Origin: an uncultured Aquimarina sp.
GTDB lineage: Bacteria > Bacteroidota > Bacteroidia > Flavobacteriales > Flavobacteriaceae
Direction: 5' to 3'
NCBI GenBank assembly: GCA_947492105.1
Contig: CANLMN010000009.1
Location: 62,001-126,000, forward strand
Length of the DNA stretch: 64,000 bases
The notes under the pieces were generated by a model, which searched no databases, was not told the DNA's origin, and saw only the letters and a list, made by a program, of their open reading frames with translations. A program made the translations under genes and the position numbers. Numbering within the stretch: position 1 is the stretch's first letter; each line of letters begins with the position of its first letter. This document shows, in pieces, positions 1 to 9,120 of the stretch.

Positions 1-1455
1 ATTTCTGCTTACAAAATAAAGAATATCTTTGACAAGGAAGACATTGACTATGAAGAAGAAACTATTATTCGTAGAGAAATTTTACCTTCAGGTAAATCAC
101 GTGCTTTTATCAACGATACTCCTGTAACACTACAAGCACTCTCTACCTTAGGAATTCATTTGATAGACATACATAGTCAACACCAAACACTTGAGGTTAC
201 TTCTAATGATTTTCAATTTTCTGTACTCGATGCTCTAGCAAAAGCTACTCCCGAACTAGGTTCTTATCAACGTGGCCTCAGTAAGCTCAAAACCAAAGAA
301 AAAGCTCTAAAAGAACTCGAAACTATCGCTACTGAAGCTAAAAAAGAATACGAGTACAATACTTTTTTATTACAAGAGCTTATCGATGCCAAACTCAAAG
401 CTAATGAACAAGAAACCCTAGAAGAAAGTTACAAACAACTCAATAATGTTGAAGAAATACAAAATAGCTTATCCGAAGTACTTGGAGTACTTACAGCAGA
501 GGAATTAGGTGCTAATGCCCAACTTAACACCATAAAGCTACGAGTACACAAAATAGCGAATTATTCTGACAACTTACAAGAACTGGCTACTAGAATGGAG
601 AGCCTATACATCGAATTAGATGACATACAATCATCACTAGAAACAGAATTCGAACGTTTTGAAGCTGACCCGGAAGCACTTGAACGTACTGATCGACGTC
701 TAAAACTGTTGTATGACCTGCAAAACAAACACTCTGTTACCACGGTAAACGAATTAATCACTATACAAAACACACTACAAGAACGTGTAGAACAAACTGC
801 GGGTATAGATGATTCTATAGAGCTATTAAAAGAAGAGATTGCGCAAATCCAACAACAATTGGATGGCGTAGCACAAAAGCTACATCAAAAACGTGACAAA
901 GCGCTTCCACAATTACTTAAATCTCTTACCAAAATTTTGCATCTATTAGGAATGCCGAATGCATCCTTCAATGCAAATGTAACTTTGGGGGATACCTACC
1001 TGAATAATGGAAAAGATGTACTCTCCTTTCTATTCTCTGCAAACAAAGGAGGTACTTATGGGGAACTCAAAAAAGTAGCTTCTGGTGGTGAATTATCTCG
1101 AATCATGTTGGCCATCAAAACAGTTTTATCAAAGTACAAACGCTTACCAACAATTATCTTTGACGAGATAGATACAGGAGTTTCTGGAGAAGTGGCTCAA
1201 AAAATGGCTGATTTGCTGCTAGAAATGAGTACTAATTTACAAGTATTTAGTATCACACATTTACCTCAAATTGCTGCCAAAGGACAAACACAATACAAAG
1301 TATTCAAACAAGATATAAATGATATTACAGTAACTCAGCTCAAATTATTGAGTGCTGACGATCGCGTAACAGAGATTGCGCAAATGCTAGGAGGAACAGT
1401 CGTCACTGCTAGTGCTATCACCCATGCCAAAGAACTTTTGGAGCTATCAAAATAA
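1..1455 (+). CDS. recN: DNA repair protein RecN, 3' part (5' end outside window)
   Basis: The reading frame is open from the first base, so the gene begins upstream and the N-terminal Walker A motif is not in view. RecN is an SMC-like ATPase that acts early in recombinational repair of double-strand breaks in the cytoplasm. Visible here are the DIHSQHQTL segment just after the missing head portion, a long coiled-coil-rich middle (roughly residues 75-300 of the visible part), the ABC signature SGGELSR, the Walker B stretch IIFDEIDTGVSG, and the switch histidine in SITHLPQIAA. The order and spacing are those of RecN rather than SMC or RecF. It ends about 40 bases before a GH43 gene on the same strand that is unrelated in function. 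Confidence 0.95.
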   Translation: MSAYKIKNIFDKEDIDYEEETIIRREILPSGKSRAFINDTPVTLQALSTLGIHLIDIHSQHQTLEVTSNDFQFSVLDALAKATPELGSYQRGLSKLKTKEKALKELETIATEAKKEYEYNTFLLQELIDAKLKANEQETLEESYKQLNNVEEIQNSLSEVLGVLTAEELGANAQLNTIKLRVHKIANYSDNLQELATRMESLYIELDDIQSSLETEFERFEADPEALERTDRRLKLLYDLQNKHSVTTVNELITIQNTLQERVEQTAGIDDSIELLKEEIAQIQQQLDGVAQKLHQKRDKALPQLLKSLTKILHLLGMPNASFNANVTLGDTYLNNGKDVLSFLFSANKGGTYGELKKVASGGELSRIMLAIKTVLSKYKRLPTIIFDEIDTGVSGEVAQKMADLLLEMSTNLQVFSITHLPQIAAKGQTQYKVFKQDINDITVTQLKLLSADDRVTEIAQMLGGTVVTASAITHAKELLELSK

Positions 1456-1497
1456 CCAAAAGCAAATGCGTTAATAAAAAATACCCTATTACAAAAC

Positions 1498-2622
1498 ATG
1501 ATGAAAACTTATTTAAAAAACTATACTTTTCTAGGAATTACCGTTCTTCTTGCTACAACTACTACTGCCCAAAATGAAGAAAAAACGGCAACTAAACCAG
1601 CCGCAACCATAGAAACACCAGCAGTAGATCCAGAACCAGAAATTGATCTTGAACACAAAAAACCAATTTCAGAACCTTTGGTAAGTCATATCTATACTGC
1701 AGATCCTTCTGCTCATGTTTTTGATGGAAAGCTATATATTTACCCTTCTCATGATGTCATAACGGATACTCCTATGGACAACGAGGGTAATCATTTTGAC
1801 ATGCGTGATTATCATGTATTATCAATGGATAGTGTTGGCGGAAAAGTCACTGATCATGGGGTCGCATTAGATATCAAAGATGTACCATGGGCAGGACGAC
1901 AAATGTGGGCTCCTGACGCAGCTCAAAAAGATGGTAAATACTATCTTTATTTTCCCGTAAAAAATAAGAAAGATATTTTTGCTATTGGAGTAGCTTCTGC
2001 TACATCTCCTACTGGACCTTTCAAAGCAGAAAAAAAACCAATCAAAGGAACCTATAGTATGGATCCGTCGGTTTTTGAAGAAAATGGTGATTACTATTTA
2101 TATTTTGGAGGTATCTGGGGAGGTCAATTACAAAACTGGCAATCTGGAAAATACAATCCAAAAGGCGTAGAACCCAAAAAAGATGCTCCGGCTATTCCAC
2201 CCTTGATTGCAAAACTAAACCCAGATATGAAAAGTTTGGCTGAAACACCAAAAAAAATAGCCATTCTAGACAAAGACGGTACTCCCATACTTGCTGGAGA
2301 TAATGACAAACGCTTTTTTGAAGCCTCGTGGGTACATAAATATAAGAACAAATACTACTTCTCCTACTCTACCGGAGATACTCATTTTATTGCTTATGCT
2401 ATAGGAGATAGTCCTTATGGCCCTTTTACCTATCAAGGTAATATCCTCAATCCTGTCGTAGGATGGACCAATCACCACTCTATTGCAAAGTTTAAAGAAC
2501 AATGGTATCTATTTTATCACGATAGCAAATTATCCGGAGAAACGCATCTGAGAACCACAAAAATGACACCATTAACACACAATCCTGATGGTACCATACA
2601 AACTATCAACGCTTATGAATAA
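1498..2622 (+). CDS. Secreted glycoside hydrolase family 43 protein
   Basis: 374 residues beginning with a signal peptide (MMKTYLKNYTFLGITVLL then TTTTAQ), so it is exported. The rest is a five-bladed beta-propeller GH43. The catalytic base is the Asp of YTADPSAHVF near the start, the pKa-modulating Asp is in SMDPSVFEENGDYYLYF, and the acid Glu is in FFEASWVHKY. Family members cleave beta-xylosides and alpha-L-arabinofuranosides in hemicellulose; the exact substrate cannot be read from sequence. It lies 155 bases upstream of a GH3 lipoprotein on the same strand, suggesting joint action on xylan-like or arabinose-containing oligosaccharides. No SusC/SusD pair or regulator is adjacent, so this is not a typical polysaccharide utilisation locus. 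Confidence 0.88.
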   Translation: MMKTYLKNYTFLGITVLLATTTTAQNEEKTATKPAATIETPAVDPEPEIDLEHKKPISEPLVSHIYTADPSAHVFDGKLYIYPSHDVITDTPMDNEGNHFDMRDYHVLSMDSVGGKVTDHGVALDIKDVPWAGRQMWAPDAAQKDGKYYLYFPVKNKKDIFAIGVASATSPTGPFKAEKKPIKGTYSMDPSVFEENGDYYLYFGGIWGGQLQNWQSGKYNPKGVEPKKDAPAIPPLIAKLNPDMKSLAETPKKIAILDKDGTPILAGDNDKRFFEASWVHKYKNKYYFSYSTGDTHFIAYAIGDSPYGPFTYQGNILNPVVGWTNHHSIAKFKEQWYLFYHDSKLSGETHLRTTKMTPLTHNPDGTIQTINAYE

Positions 2623-2777
2623 TAAACCACAATAACGCTCTAATTTTTTTTTAAAACTTTTTGGAACCTTTAGAAAAGGTGTTCAAAATAAAAAAGTTTA
2701 TAAAACAAGTCGTTAATCTATAAGAATGTAATTATTAAATCCCACTTAAGAATCCATTTATACTCAAAAATTAAAAC

Positions 2778-5441
2778 ATGACATCAAAGCTTAAATACAC
2801 ATTCATCCTAATCGCATTAGCATTTATGGGATGTGAAAAAACAGCCAAGGAAGAAATAACAGTTCCTTTATACAAAGACGCATCAAAATCATTCGAAGAG
2901 CGTGCAAAACACCTAGTATCACTCATGTCCTTAGAACAAAAGGTAGGACAAATGCACTATGAGTCTCCTGCAATAGATAGTCTTGGCATTCCAGAATACA
3001 ACTGGTGGAACGAGTGTCTACATGGAGTTGCCCGCGCAGGTAAAGCAACGGTCTTCCCGCAAGCCATTGGTATGGCAGCAATGTTTGACAGAGTGCATAT
3101 GGGAAAAATTGCCGATGCCATTTCGGATGAAGCAAGAGCCAAACATCATGAAGCAGCCTCTAGAGGTAAACGAAATATTTATCAAGGGCTTACTTTCTGG
3201 ACTCCGAATATCAATATATTCAGAGATCCAAGATGGGGTCGTGGAATGGAGACCTATGGAGAAGACCCTTACCTATCAGGCGAACTAGCTGTTCCCTTTA
3301 TCAAAGGGCTACAAGGAGATGATCCAAAATATTTTAAGTTGGTTGCTACTGCAAAGCACTTCGCCGTTCATAGTGGACCCGAAGAAAGTCGTCACCATTT
3401 TGATGTATTACCTAGCACCCAAGATTTTCTTAACACCTACAGCCCGCATTTCAAAAAAGCAATTGTAGAAGCCGATGTATATTCTGTAATGTGTGCCTAT
3501 AATGCCTACGCTGGAAAACCATGTTGTGGTAATAAAGACCTGAGCGACTTGATGCGTAACGATTGGGGATTCAAAGGGTATATTGTTTCGGATTGCTGGG
3601 CAGTACGAGATTTTTATGACAAGAGTGTAAAAACACATCAAGTCGTAGAAGACAAAAAAGCTGCTGCGGCTATGGCCGTAAAGGCTGGAACAGATCTCAA
3701 TTGTGGTAACTCATACCCTGCACTTGTAGAAGCTGTAAAAACAGGTCTTATCCAAGAATCAGAATTGGATATATCATTAGAGCGTTTGATCGTAGCGAGA
3801 CTAAAATTAGGTCTATTTGCTCCAGAAGGCGCTGTTTCTTACGAAAAAATCCCTTACGATATCGTAGGTTCAGAGAAACATCGTTTATTAACATTAGAAG
3901 CTGCTAGAAAATCTATGGTATTGCTTAAAAATGAAAATAATACGTTACCACTTTCCAAAGATTTAAAAAATATCGCTGTCATCGGTTCTAGTGCAGATGA
4001 CATGGAATTATTGTTAGCCAATTATAATGGTTACCCAGAAAAACCCGTATCTCCAATCGAAGGAATCCGTCGTAAATTACCTAATGCCAATGTACAGTAT
4101 GCTATTGGATGTAAACTTGCAGAAGGACTTCCTGTATTTGAGGTGATGCCATCAACCGTATTATTTACCGATAGTTCAAAAAAACAACAAGGTCTGAAAG
4201 CTGAATACTTTGATAATATCACTTTTGAAGGAACTCCGAAACACACACAAGTAGACGCTACTGTGGATAACATTTGGTGGACCAACAAACCTTTTCCTGA
4301 TATGAGCTATGATCACTATGCTGTACGTTGGAGTGGTGTGATTTCTGTACCAAAAACCGGAAGATATGCCATCGCTGGAGAAGCTTTTAATATGAAAATT
4401 TACCTAAACGACTCTTTACTTATAAAAAGAGATGATGTACATCAACCAAAAAAAGAATATGAATACGTCACTTTAGAAGCAGGTAAAACATACCCTATTA
4501 GATTTGAAGGTCGACAAGAAGACTCTTCCTACAGCATCATGCGCTTATTATGGGAAGCTCCTAATGATCAATTAGAAGAAGAAGCCCTAGCTATAGCTCA
4601 AAAAGCAGATGCAATCATCTTTTATGGCGGAATTAGTCCACTATTAGAAGGAGAAGAAATGAAAGTAAAAGTAGATGGTTTTGCTGGCGGAGATCGTGAA
4701 CATATCAAGTTACCCGCAGCACAAACTGCATTACTCAAGAAACTTAAAAAAACAGGAAAACCAATCGTCTTGGTATTACTTAACGGAAGTGCCTTGGCTA
4801 TAAACTGGGAAAATGAAAATATTCCAGCTATTATAGAAGGATGGTACCCTGGTCAAGAAGGTGGAACTGCTATGGCAGACGTCATTTTTGGAGATTATAA
4901 TCCTGCTGGACGTTTACCGCTTACATTCTATAAAGATATCAATGATATCCCTGCTTTTGATGATTATAATATGAAAGGTAAAACGTATCGATATTTTAAA
5001 GGAACTCCTTTATATGAATTTGGATACGGATTGAGTTATACGACTTTTGAATACTCAAATCTTCAAGTCCCTGCTGAAGTTAAAGCTGGAGAGGCTGTAA
5101 AAGTATCAGTAACAATCAAAAACACGGGAACTATCGCCGGAGAAGAAGTTCCACAAGTCTACGTAGTAAACCCTGCAGCTGATGAACACAACCCTAGCAG
5201 TACTTTGTCTGGATTTGATCGTATTATGCTCAAAGCAGGAGAAGAAAAAGTAGTGAATTTCACTATTAGAAAAGAGCAATTAAGTTTGGTGAACGATATA
5301 AATGGAACATTGAAACAAGTTATACCAGCAGGTCCAGTAACGATCTCTGTAGGTGGTGCTCAACCAAATGCAACACGTATTAAGAACAAAAAAGTTGTTT
5401 CGAAAACAGTGACCATTACAGGACAAACTGTTTTAAACTAA
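2778..5441 (+). CDS. GH3 beta-glycosidase lipoprotein with PA14 insert
   Basis: 887 residues. The N-terminus MTSKLKYTFILIALAFMGCEK ends in a lipobox (AFMGC), so the mature protein should be lipid-anchored. Domains in order: the GH3 TIM-barrel with YGEDPYLSGE and the substrate-contact segment AKHFAVHSGPE; the nucleophile Asp in IVSDCWAVRDF; the GH3 C-terminal sandwich; a PA14 domain inserted at about residues 470-600 (LKAEYFDNITFEG to MRLLWE); the rest of the sandwich with GWYPGQEGG; and a fibronectin III-like tail from about 770. PA14-containing GH3 enzymes include beta-xylosidases and beta-glucosidases, and the preceding GH43 gene makes a xylosidase role plausible. A strong hairpin terminator follows. 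Confidence 0.9.
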   Translation: MTSKLKYTFILIALAFMGCEKTAKEEITVPLYKDASKSFEERAKHLVSLMSLEQKVGQMHYESPAIDSLGIPEYNWWNECLHGVARAGKATVFPQAIGMAAMFDRVHMGKIADAISDEARAKHHEAASRGKRNIYQGLTFWTPNINIFRDPRWGRGMETYGEDPYLSGELAVPFIKGLQGDDPKYFKLVATAKHFAVHSGPEESRHHFDVLPSTQDFLNTYSPHFKKAIVEADVYSVMCAYNAYAGKPCCGNKDLSDLMRNDWGFKGYIVSDCWAVRDFYDKSVKTHQVVEDKKAAAAMAVKAGTDLNCGNSYPALVEAVKTGLIQESELDISLERLIVARLKLGLFAPEGAVSYEKIPYDIVGSEKHRLLTLEAARKSMVLLKNENNTLPLSKDLKNIAVIGSSADDMELLLANYNGYPEKPVSPIEGIRRKLPNANVQYAIGCKLAEGLPVFEVMPSTVLFTDSSKKQQGLKAEYFDNITFEGTPKHTQVDATVDNIWWTNKPFPDMSYDHYAVRWSGVISVPKTGRYAIAGEAFNMKIYLNDSLLIKRDDVHQPKKEYEYVTLEAGKTYPIRFEGRQEDSSYSIMRLLWEAPNDQLEEEALAIAQKADAIIFYGGISPLLEGEEMKVKVDGFAGGDREHIKLPAAQTALLKKLKKTGKPIVLVLLNGSALAINWENENIPAIIEGWYPGQEGGTAMADVIFGDYNPAGRLPLTFYKDINDIPAFDDYNMKGKTYRYFKGTPLYEFGYGLSYTTFEYSNLQVPAEVKAGEAVKVSVTIKNTGTIAGEEVPQVYVVNPAADEHNPSSTLSGFDRIMLKAGEEKVVNFTIRKEQLSLVNDINGTLKQVIPAGPVTISVGGAQPNATRIKNKKVVSKTVTITGQTVLN

Positions 5442-5474
5442 ATAGTATATCCCTTCGATAAAAACACCGAATAC

Positions 5475-5522
5475 TAAGTTCGTTAAAATTCAGAAATCAT
5501 GAATTTTAACGAACTTTTTTTA
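5475..5522 (+). terminator. Rho-independent terminator after the GH3 gene
   Basis: A 17-base perfect stem (AAGTTCGTTAAAATTCA) with a seven-base loop is followed by a run of T. It lies 35-80 bases after the GH3 stop codon and probably ends the GH43-GH3 transcript. Confidence 0.85.
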
Positions 5523-5600
5523 TCCCCCCTCTTTGATCTTTAATCAAAAAATCGATCCACATACTAGTATTTTTTCTAGCCATACCTTATCAAACACTAT

Positions 5601-5659
5601 TTAATACCATTTAAAAAATAACTACAGGCTAATAATTCACTTCTTTTTTTACGATTTTA
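5601..5659 (+). repeat. Dispersed intergenic repeat, family 1, partial copy A
   Basis: This stretch shares TTAATACCATT..AAAATAA, then GCAGGCTAATAAT..CTTCTTTTT with three other places: 37352-37493, 53248-53366 and 58868-59014 (the last inverted). Only the first part of the roughly 145-base unit is present, and it runs into a family 2 repeat. It has no coding capacity. Confidence 0.65.
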
Positions 5660-5674
5660 ACTTATAACATCCTG

Positions 5675-5780
5675 TGAATTTACTGGGATAAAATTTTCTT
5701 TTTTCGCCTCAGCTTCAGTATAACAATAAACCGTAACCAAGGCTATACTTGATTTTTCTACTGAAACTGAAACAAAAATA
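5675..5780 (+). repeat. Dispersed repeat, family 2, copy 1 (inverted partner at 53418-53522)
   Basis: The reverse complement of this roughly 105-base segment matches 53418-53522 closely: a shared stretch of about 33 bases covering AGCTGAGGCGAAAAAAGAA and AATTTTATCCCAGTAAATT, then CATAGCCTTGGTTACGGTTT-like sequence and GTTTCAG. The two copies are about 47.7 kb apart in opposite orientation. Confidence 0.8.
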
Positions 5781-5883
5781 CCTTGATTTTCTTTCCGATA
5801 AATTCAAACAACAAATGGTATTACAATTACATTGTAAATCATATCATTTATTCTATTCCATTATAATCCATACGGATCAAAAC

Positions 5884-5922
5884 AAAAAAAGACCGTCTAG
5901 TTCTTTTCTAGACGGTCTTTTC
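5884..5922. terminator. Bidirectional hairpin terminator
   Basis: GACCGTCTAG / CTAGACGGTC stem flanked by A-run and T-run on its two sides, so it can work on both strands. It lies about 60 bases past the stop codon of the minus-strand FAS1 lipoprotein gene, which it probably terminates. Confidence 0.8.
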
Positions 5923-5980
5923 GTAATTATGGATAACAAAAACTATTCAGATTGAATAAGCTTCAGCACTATAATATTTA

Positions 5981-7522
5981 TTATGGCAAAAGCACTTTAT
6001 CTATTTCATGAATAACACCATTCGACGCTTCAATATCTGGTGTTATAATATTAGAAACTCTATCCTGTGCATCGGTAATTTGGCTACCAACTATTTCTAG
6101 AACTCCCTCTCCTATTGTACTTACTCTAGACGGCAACATATCAGAAGTATATGCTGTTCCAGCAATTGCATGATATCTCAATACAGCTTCTAATACCTCT
6201 ACAGGAATTTCATCTAAGGTATTTACCCCATCTAATTCATTGATCAAAGCATCAAACGCTGCGTTATTAGGAGCAAAAGCCGTGATAGGCCCATCTCCTG
6301 ACAAAATACTCACAAAATCTGTTGTTAAGTCATCTCTTGTCAATGCAGCTACCAATGAAGAAAAATTAGGATCTTCCATAGCCAATTCCAAAATATTCTT
6401 TGTCCTTCTTACTACCTCTATAGAATTTGAAGATAATTCAAAGAGCCCGCTAAGATCAGAAGTAAACTTACCTACTTCAGCACCTTCTATAGCACCATAA
6501 TAACTTACATTCCAAATAAAACAAGTTCCTGTACCAGCTCCATCAAAATTCACATCAGACACCAATGCTGGAAGTCCCAAGATAAGCCCATTTTCATCTG
6601 TTACGATCCATTGCGAAGTAGCTCCCACATTATCAGTCAACACAATTGATTCGTCTAGGATTTTATCCTCTTCTCCATCAATAACAAATTCAAAAGGTCC
6701 ACCTTCTAATTTGCCTCCTTTGACTGTATTTGCCCCTTCAACTCGAGCTACTTCTATCGAGTTAGACAAAGCATAATTTCCTTTGATATCTCCTGTTTTT
6801 CCACCAACTTCTAAACCTTCTAGATCGCCTCTGTAACTCAAACTCCAAATTAAACAGGTTCCTAATCCAGCTTGATCAAAATCTACTGCTGTATATGTTC
6901 CTGGCAATCCAAGAATCACTCCCTCTGCATCCGTAACAATCCACTGAAAAGTCTCTCCTAGTTCTTGAGACAATGTAATTGCTCCATCAGCAATCTTATC
7001 TTCTGCTCCATCCAATACTTCAAAACTGAATGGTCCTCCTTCTAATGTTCCTCCAAGAACCGAATTAGCTCCTAGTTTCCGAACGACAGTGATCGAATTA
7101 GATAATTGATAAATTCCATTAAAATCTTTTGTAGTACTACCCACTTTCAATCCTCCTACAGAACCATTAGCACTTAAGTGCCATAATAGACAATTACCTT
7201 CTCCTGCTCCATCAAAATCTACTTTTGTAAAAGCTTCTTCTTCATCATCCTTTGACTGGGGTAAACCTAATATTTTACCTTCCAAATCTGTTACTATCCA
7301 TTGAGAAACATTTCCTACATTACCTGTAAGCGTAATTCTATCCGCTGCAATTTTGTCTGCGACATTATCATTAACTTCAAATACTATCTCTTCTCCAACT
7401 ACAGCTATGGTTCCACTCGCAACTGGATTTATAACTGGATCTGGAATCTCCACATCGTCCTCACAAGAGACGATATTAATTGTTAAACAAATAGTAAAAA
7501 AAAGCTTAAATAAATTTTTCAT
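5981..7522 (-). CDS. Surface lipoprotein: three tandem ~105-residue repeats plus FAS1 domain
   Basis: 513 residues. The signal MKNLFKLFFTICLTINIVSC has a lipobox at Cys20. Residues about 40-135, 138-240 and 245-350 are three copies of one unit. Each begins with a strand ending in FEV or FVI, contains SQWIVTD..G.ILGLP, then VDFDGAG.G.C..W..S, and ends with ..LSNSI.V.R. The C-terminus (about 375-513) is a fasciclin (FAS1) domain, with ITAFAPNNAAFDAL as the H1-like motif and VLRYHAIAG and NGVIHEIDKVLLP near the end. FAS1 domains mediate adhesion in surface proteins. The repeat unit is one I do not recognise; each copy contains one Cys in the same place. It stands alone between two terminator or non-coding regions. 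Confidence 0.8.
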   Translation of the reverse strand: MKNLFKLFFTICLTINIVSCEDDVEIPDPVINPVASGTIAVVGEEIVFEVNDNVADKIAADRITLTGNVGNVSQWIVTDLEGKILGLPQSKDDEEEAFTKVDFDGAGEGNCLLWHLSANGSVGGLKVGSTTKDFNGIYQLSNSITVVRKLGANSVLGGTLEGGPFSFEVLDGAEDKIADGAITLSQELGETFQWIVTDAEGVILGLPGTYTAVDFDQAGLGTCLIWSLSYRGDLEGLEVGGKTGDIKGNYALSNSIEVARVEGANTVKGGKLEGGPFEFVIDGEEDKILDESIVLTDNVGATSQWIVTDENGLILGLPALVSDVNFDGAGTGTCFIWNVSYYGAIEGAEVGKFTSDLSGLFELSSNSIEVVRRTKNILELAMEDPNFSSLVAALTRDDLTTDFVSILSGDGPITAFAPNNAAFDALINELDGVNTLDEIPVEVLEAVLRYHAIAGTAYTSDMLPSRVSTIGEGVLEIVGSQITDAQDRVSNIITPDIEASNGVIHEIDKVLLP

Positions 7523-8263
7523 GTTTGTGTCTATTTTTTTTATAAATGTTCGTTAAATATATAAAATCTAGCCCTGACACCTAAGTACAATAATACATTT
7601 TATGTATCCTTTTTGTCCAAACAGATTTTCAAAACACTAAAAGAACTTAACAACCAAATAAAATAAAAAACTATAAAACAAATAGTTAAAAACAAAAACC
7701 ACATATAAATCACTTCTAAAACAATAAAACTGTCAAAGCACCCATACGATTATCTACTATATCGTTTTTTTAAAACAACAAATGCATTAAGATTCTTGAA
7801 CACTCCCAGATCTCTCCATAAGTACCACTACAAAGACATCCAAAATAGCCTTATATAAGTTGAATTTATTTTGTCTTTATGTGTATTTGAAATATACTAA
7901 TTTCTCCTAGCCATTATAAAAAACAACTTTTTTGTTGATTATATATCCAATATTTGATTGGAAATTATAGTGCAGGTATTAAAAATTATTTTTACCAAAT
8001 CCGTAAGACATACAAAAAAACTACCCTCAAAATAACATAAAAAAACATTTTATTTTTTCCTGAAATTAATTTAACTATTTTTTTGATTATATCAAAAAAC
8101 CCCTAACTAACACCAGTACAGTGCTTTTCAAAAAAAAGTAAAGAAAAAAGGTTTTTCACAACGTTTTAGTCGTGTTTTACCCTACCCCCAATTTGAAAAA
8201 AAAATCAACAAAAAACACTGATATTTAGATAGTTAAAATACAATAATTCAAAAACACATGCGT
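7523..8263. other. AT-rich intergenic stretch, no gene seen
   Basis: About 740 bases between two divergent lipoprotein genes. No open frame with coding character was found on either strand. It must hold the promoters of both flanking genes; only one promoter element is clear (8264-8271). Confidence 0.6.
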
Positions 8264-8271
8264 TATATTTG
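8264..8271 (+). promoter_or_regulatory. Putative Bacteroidota -7 promoter element (TATATTTG)
   Basis: A perfect match to the TAnnTTTG consensus of the Bacteroidota primary sigma factor, 47 bases upstream of the start codon at 8319. A clear TTTG at -33 is not seen, so the call rests on one half-site. Confidence 0.45.
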
Positions 8272-8318
8272 TCACTAGGAACCATTCTAAACCTAATTAT
8301 ACTAAATAATATATTTAT

Positions 8319-8810
8319 ATGAAAACAGTTAAAAAATTAAGTAGTATCGCAACCATGTTCATTTTTGTAGCAGCTTCATTAGTAAGTTGTGAAAAGGACG
8401 ATAATAGTACTACCCCAGAACAACCAATTATTCCTTCAAACCTAAGCGGTATTGTGGAATTAGATACGTATAACGTAGACTTTGGAACCTTTAAAGCTAC
8501 TGCTCCTAAAGCAAGTAAAGCTGTAAAAGAACAACAAGCAGACACTACTGTCGTACTTACTTTGACAAATGGATCATCTTTGAAAATTAAAGGTCTTTCT
8601 TCTTCTGTCGATTTTGATGGAGGTGGAGTAGCAACAAAGATAAAGTGGTCTGGATTAGAACCAGGAGAATCTATACAAGTACCTTATGAATACAAAATTA
8701 ACGAAGAGTTTCCTGGAACCTTTACCGGGACTGCTTCATTGACTCCAACTTTTGAAAATGACTCTATCGGAGAACCATTAAAAACAACATTGAAAGTAAT
8801 CATAGAATAG
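8319..8810 (+). CDS. Small lipoprotein of unknown function
   Basis: 163 residues. The signal MKTVKKLSSIATMFIFVAASLVSC ends with a lipobox (SLVSC) followed by EKDD, an acidic stretch typical of surface-exported Bacteroidota lipoproteins. The mature part reads as a single beta-sandwich: VELDTYNVDFGTFKA near residue 50, TLTNGSSLKIKGLSS near 90, and a second half rich in beta strands (WSGLEPGESIQVPYEY). It somewhat resembles proteins that complete a DUF1573/Ig-like fold, but I cannot name a family. It is monocistronic with its own promoter element and terminator. Confidence 0.75.
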   Translation: MKTVKKLSSIATMFIFVAASLVSCEKDDNSTTPEQPIIPSNLSGIVELDTYNVDFGTFKATAPKASKAVKEQQADTTVVLTLTNGSSLKIKGLSSSVDFDGGGVATKIKWSGLEPGESIQVPYEYKINEEFPGTFTGTASLTPTFENDSIGEPLKTTLKVIIE

Positions 8811-8888
8811 TCCATTCTTTCTGTTATTTGGGGAGAAACAAGAGCATTTTAAAGCCCTCCAAAAAAGTTATGTATTTTTCTCATGACT

Positions 8889-8922
8889 AAAAGCCACAAA
8901 CATTAGTTTTGTGGCTTTTTTA
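8889..8922 (+). terminator. Rho-independent terminator
   Basis: AAAGCCACAAA / TTTGTGGCTTT stem with a short loop and a T-run, 80 bases after the lipoprotein stop codon. Confidence 0.8.
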
Positions 8923-9120
8923 TTTATAAAAAGTTCAAATTTTTTCTATGAAGAATTTTTGATTACTTCACAAACATACTCTTTGAATTCATTGCCTTGT
9001 TAGAATTTCTGTTTCATGATAGACACAAGGATAGAACTATGCAGAGAGCAGAGAAAAGACGTGCCAACCACAACACGCCTTTTCAACAATCTAATCAAGA
9101 TAAACAAAATCAGAAACTGA

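Noticed and set aside
3408-4288. Minus-strand frames inside the GH3 gene
   Set aside because: Shadow frames; the GH3 catalytic motifs on the plus strand explain the sequence.
5749-5955. 68-codon plus-strand frame downstream of the GH3 gene
   Set aside because: It crosses the terminator hairpin at 5884-5922 and a repeat; no recognisable protein.
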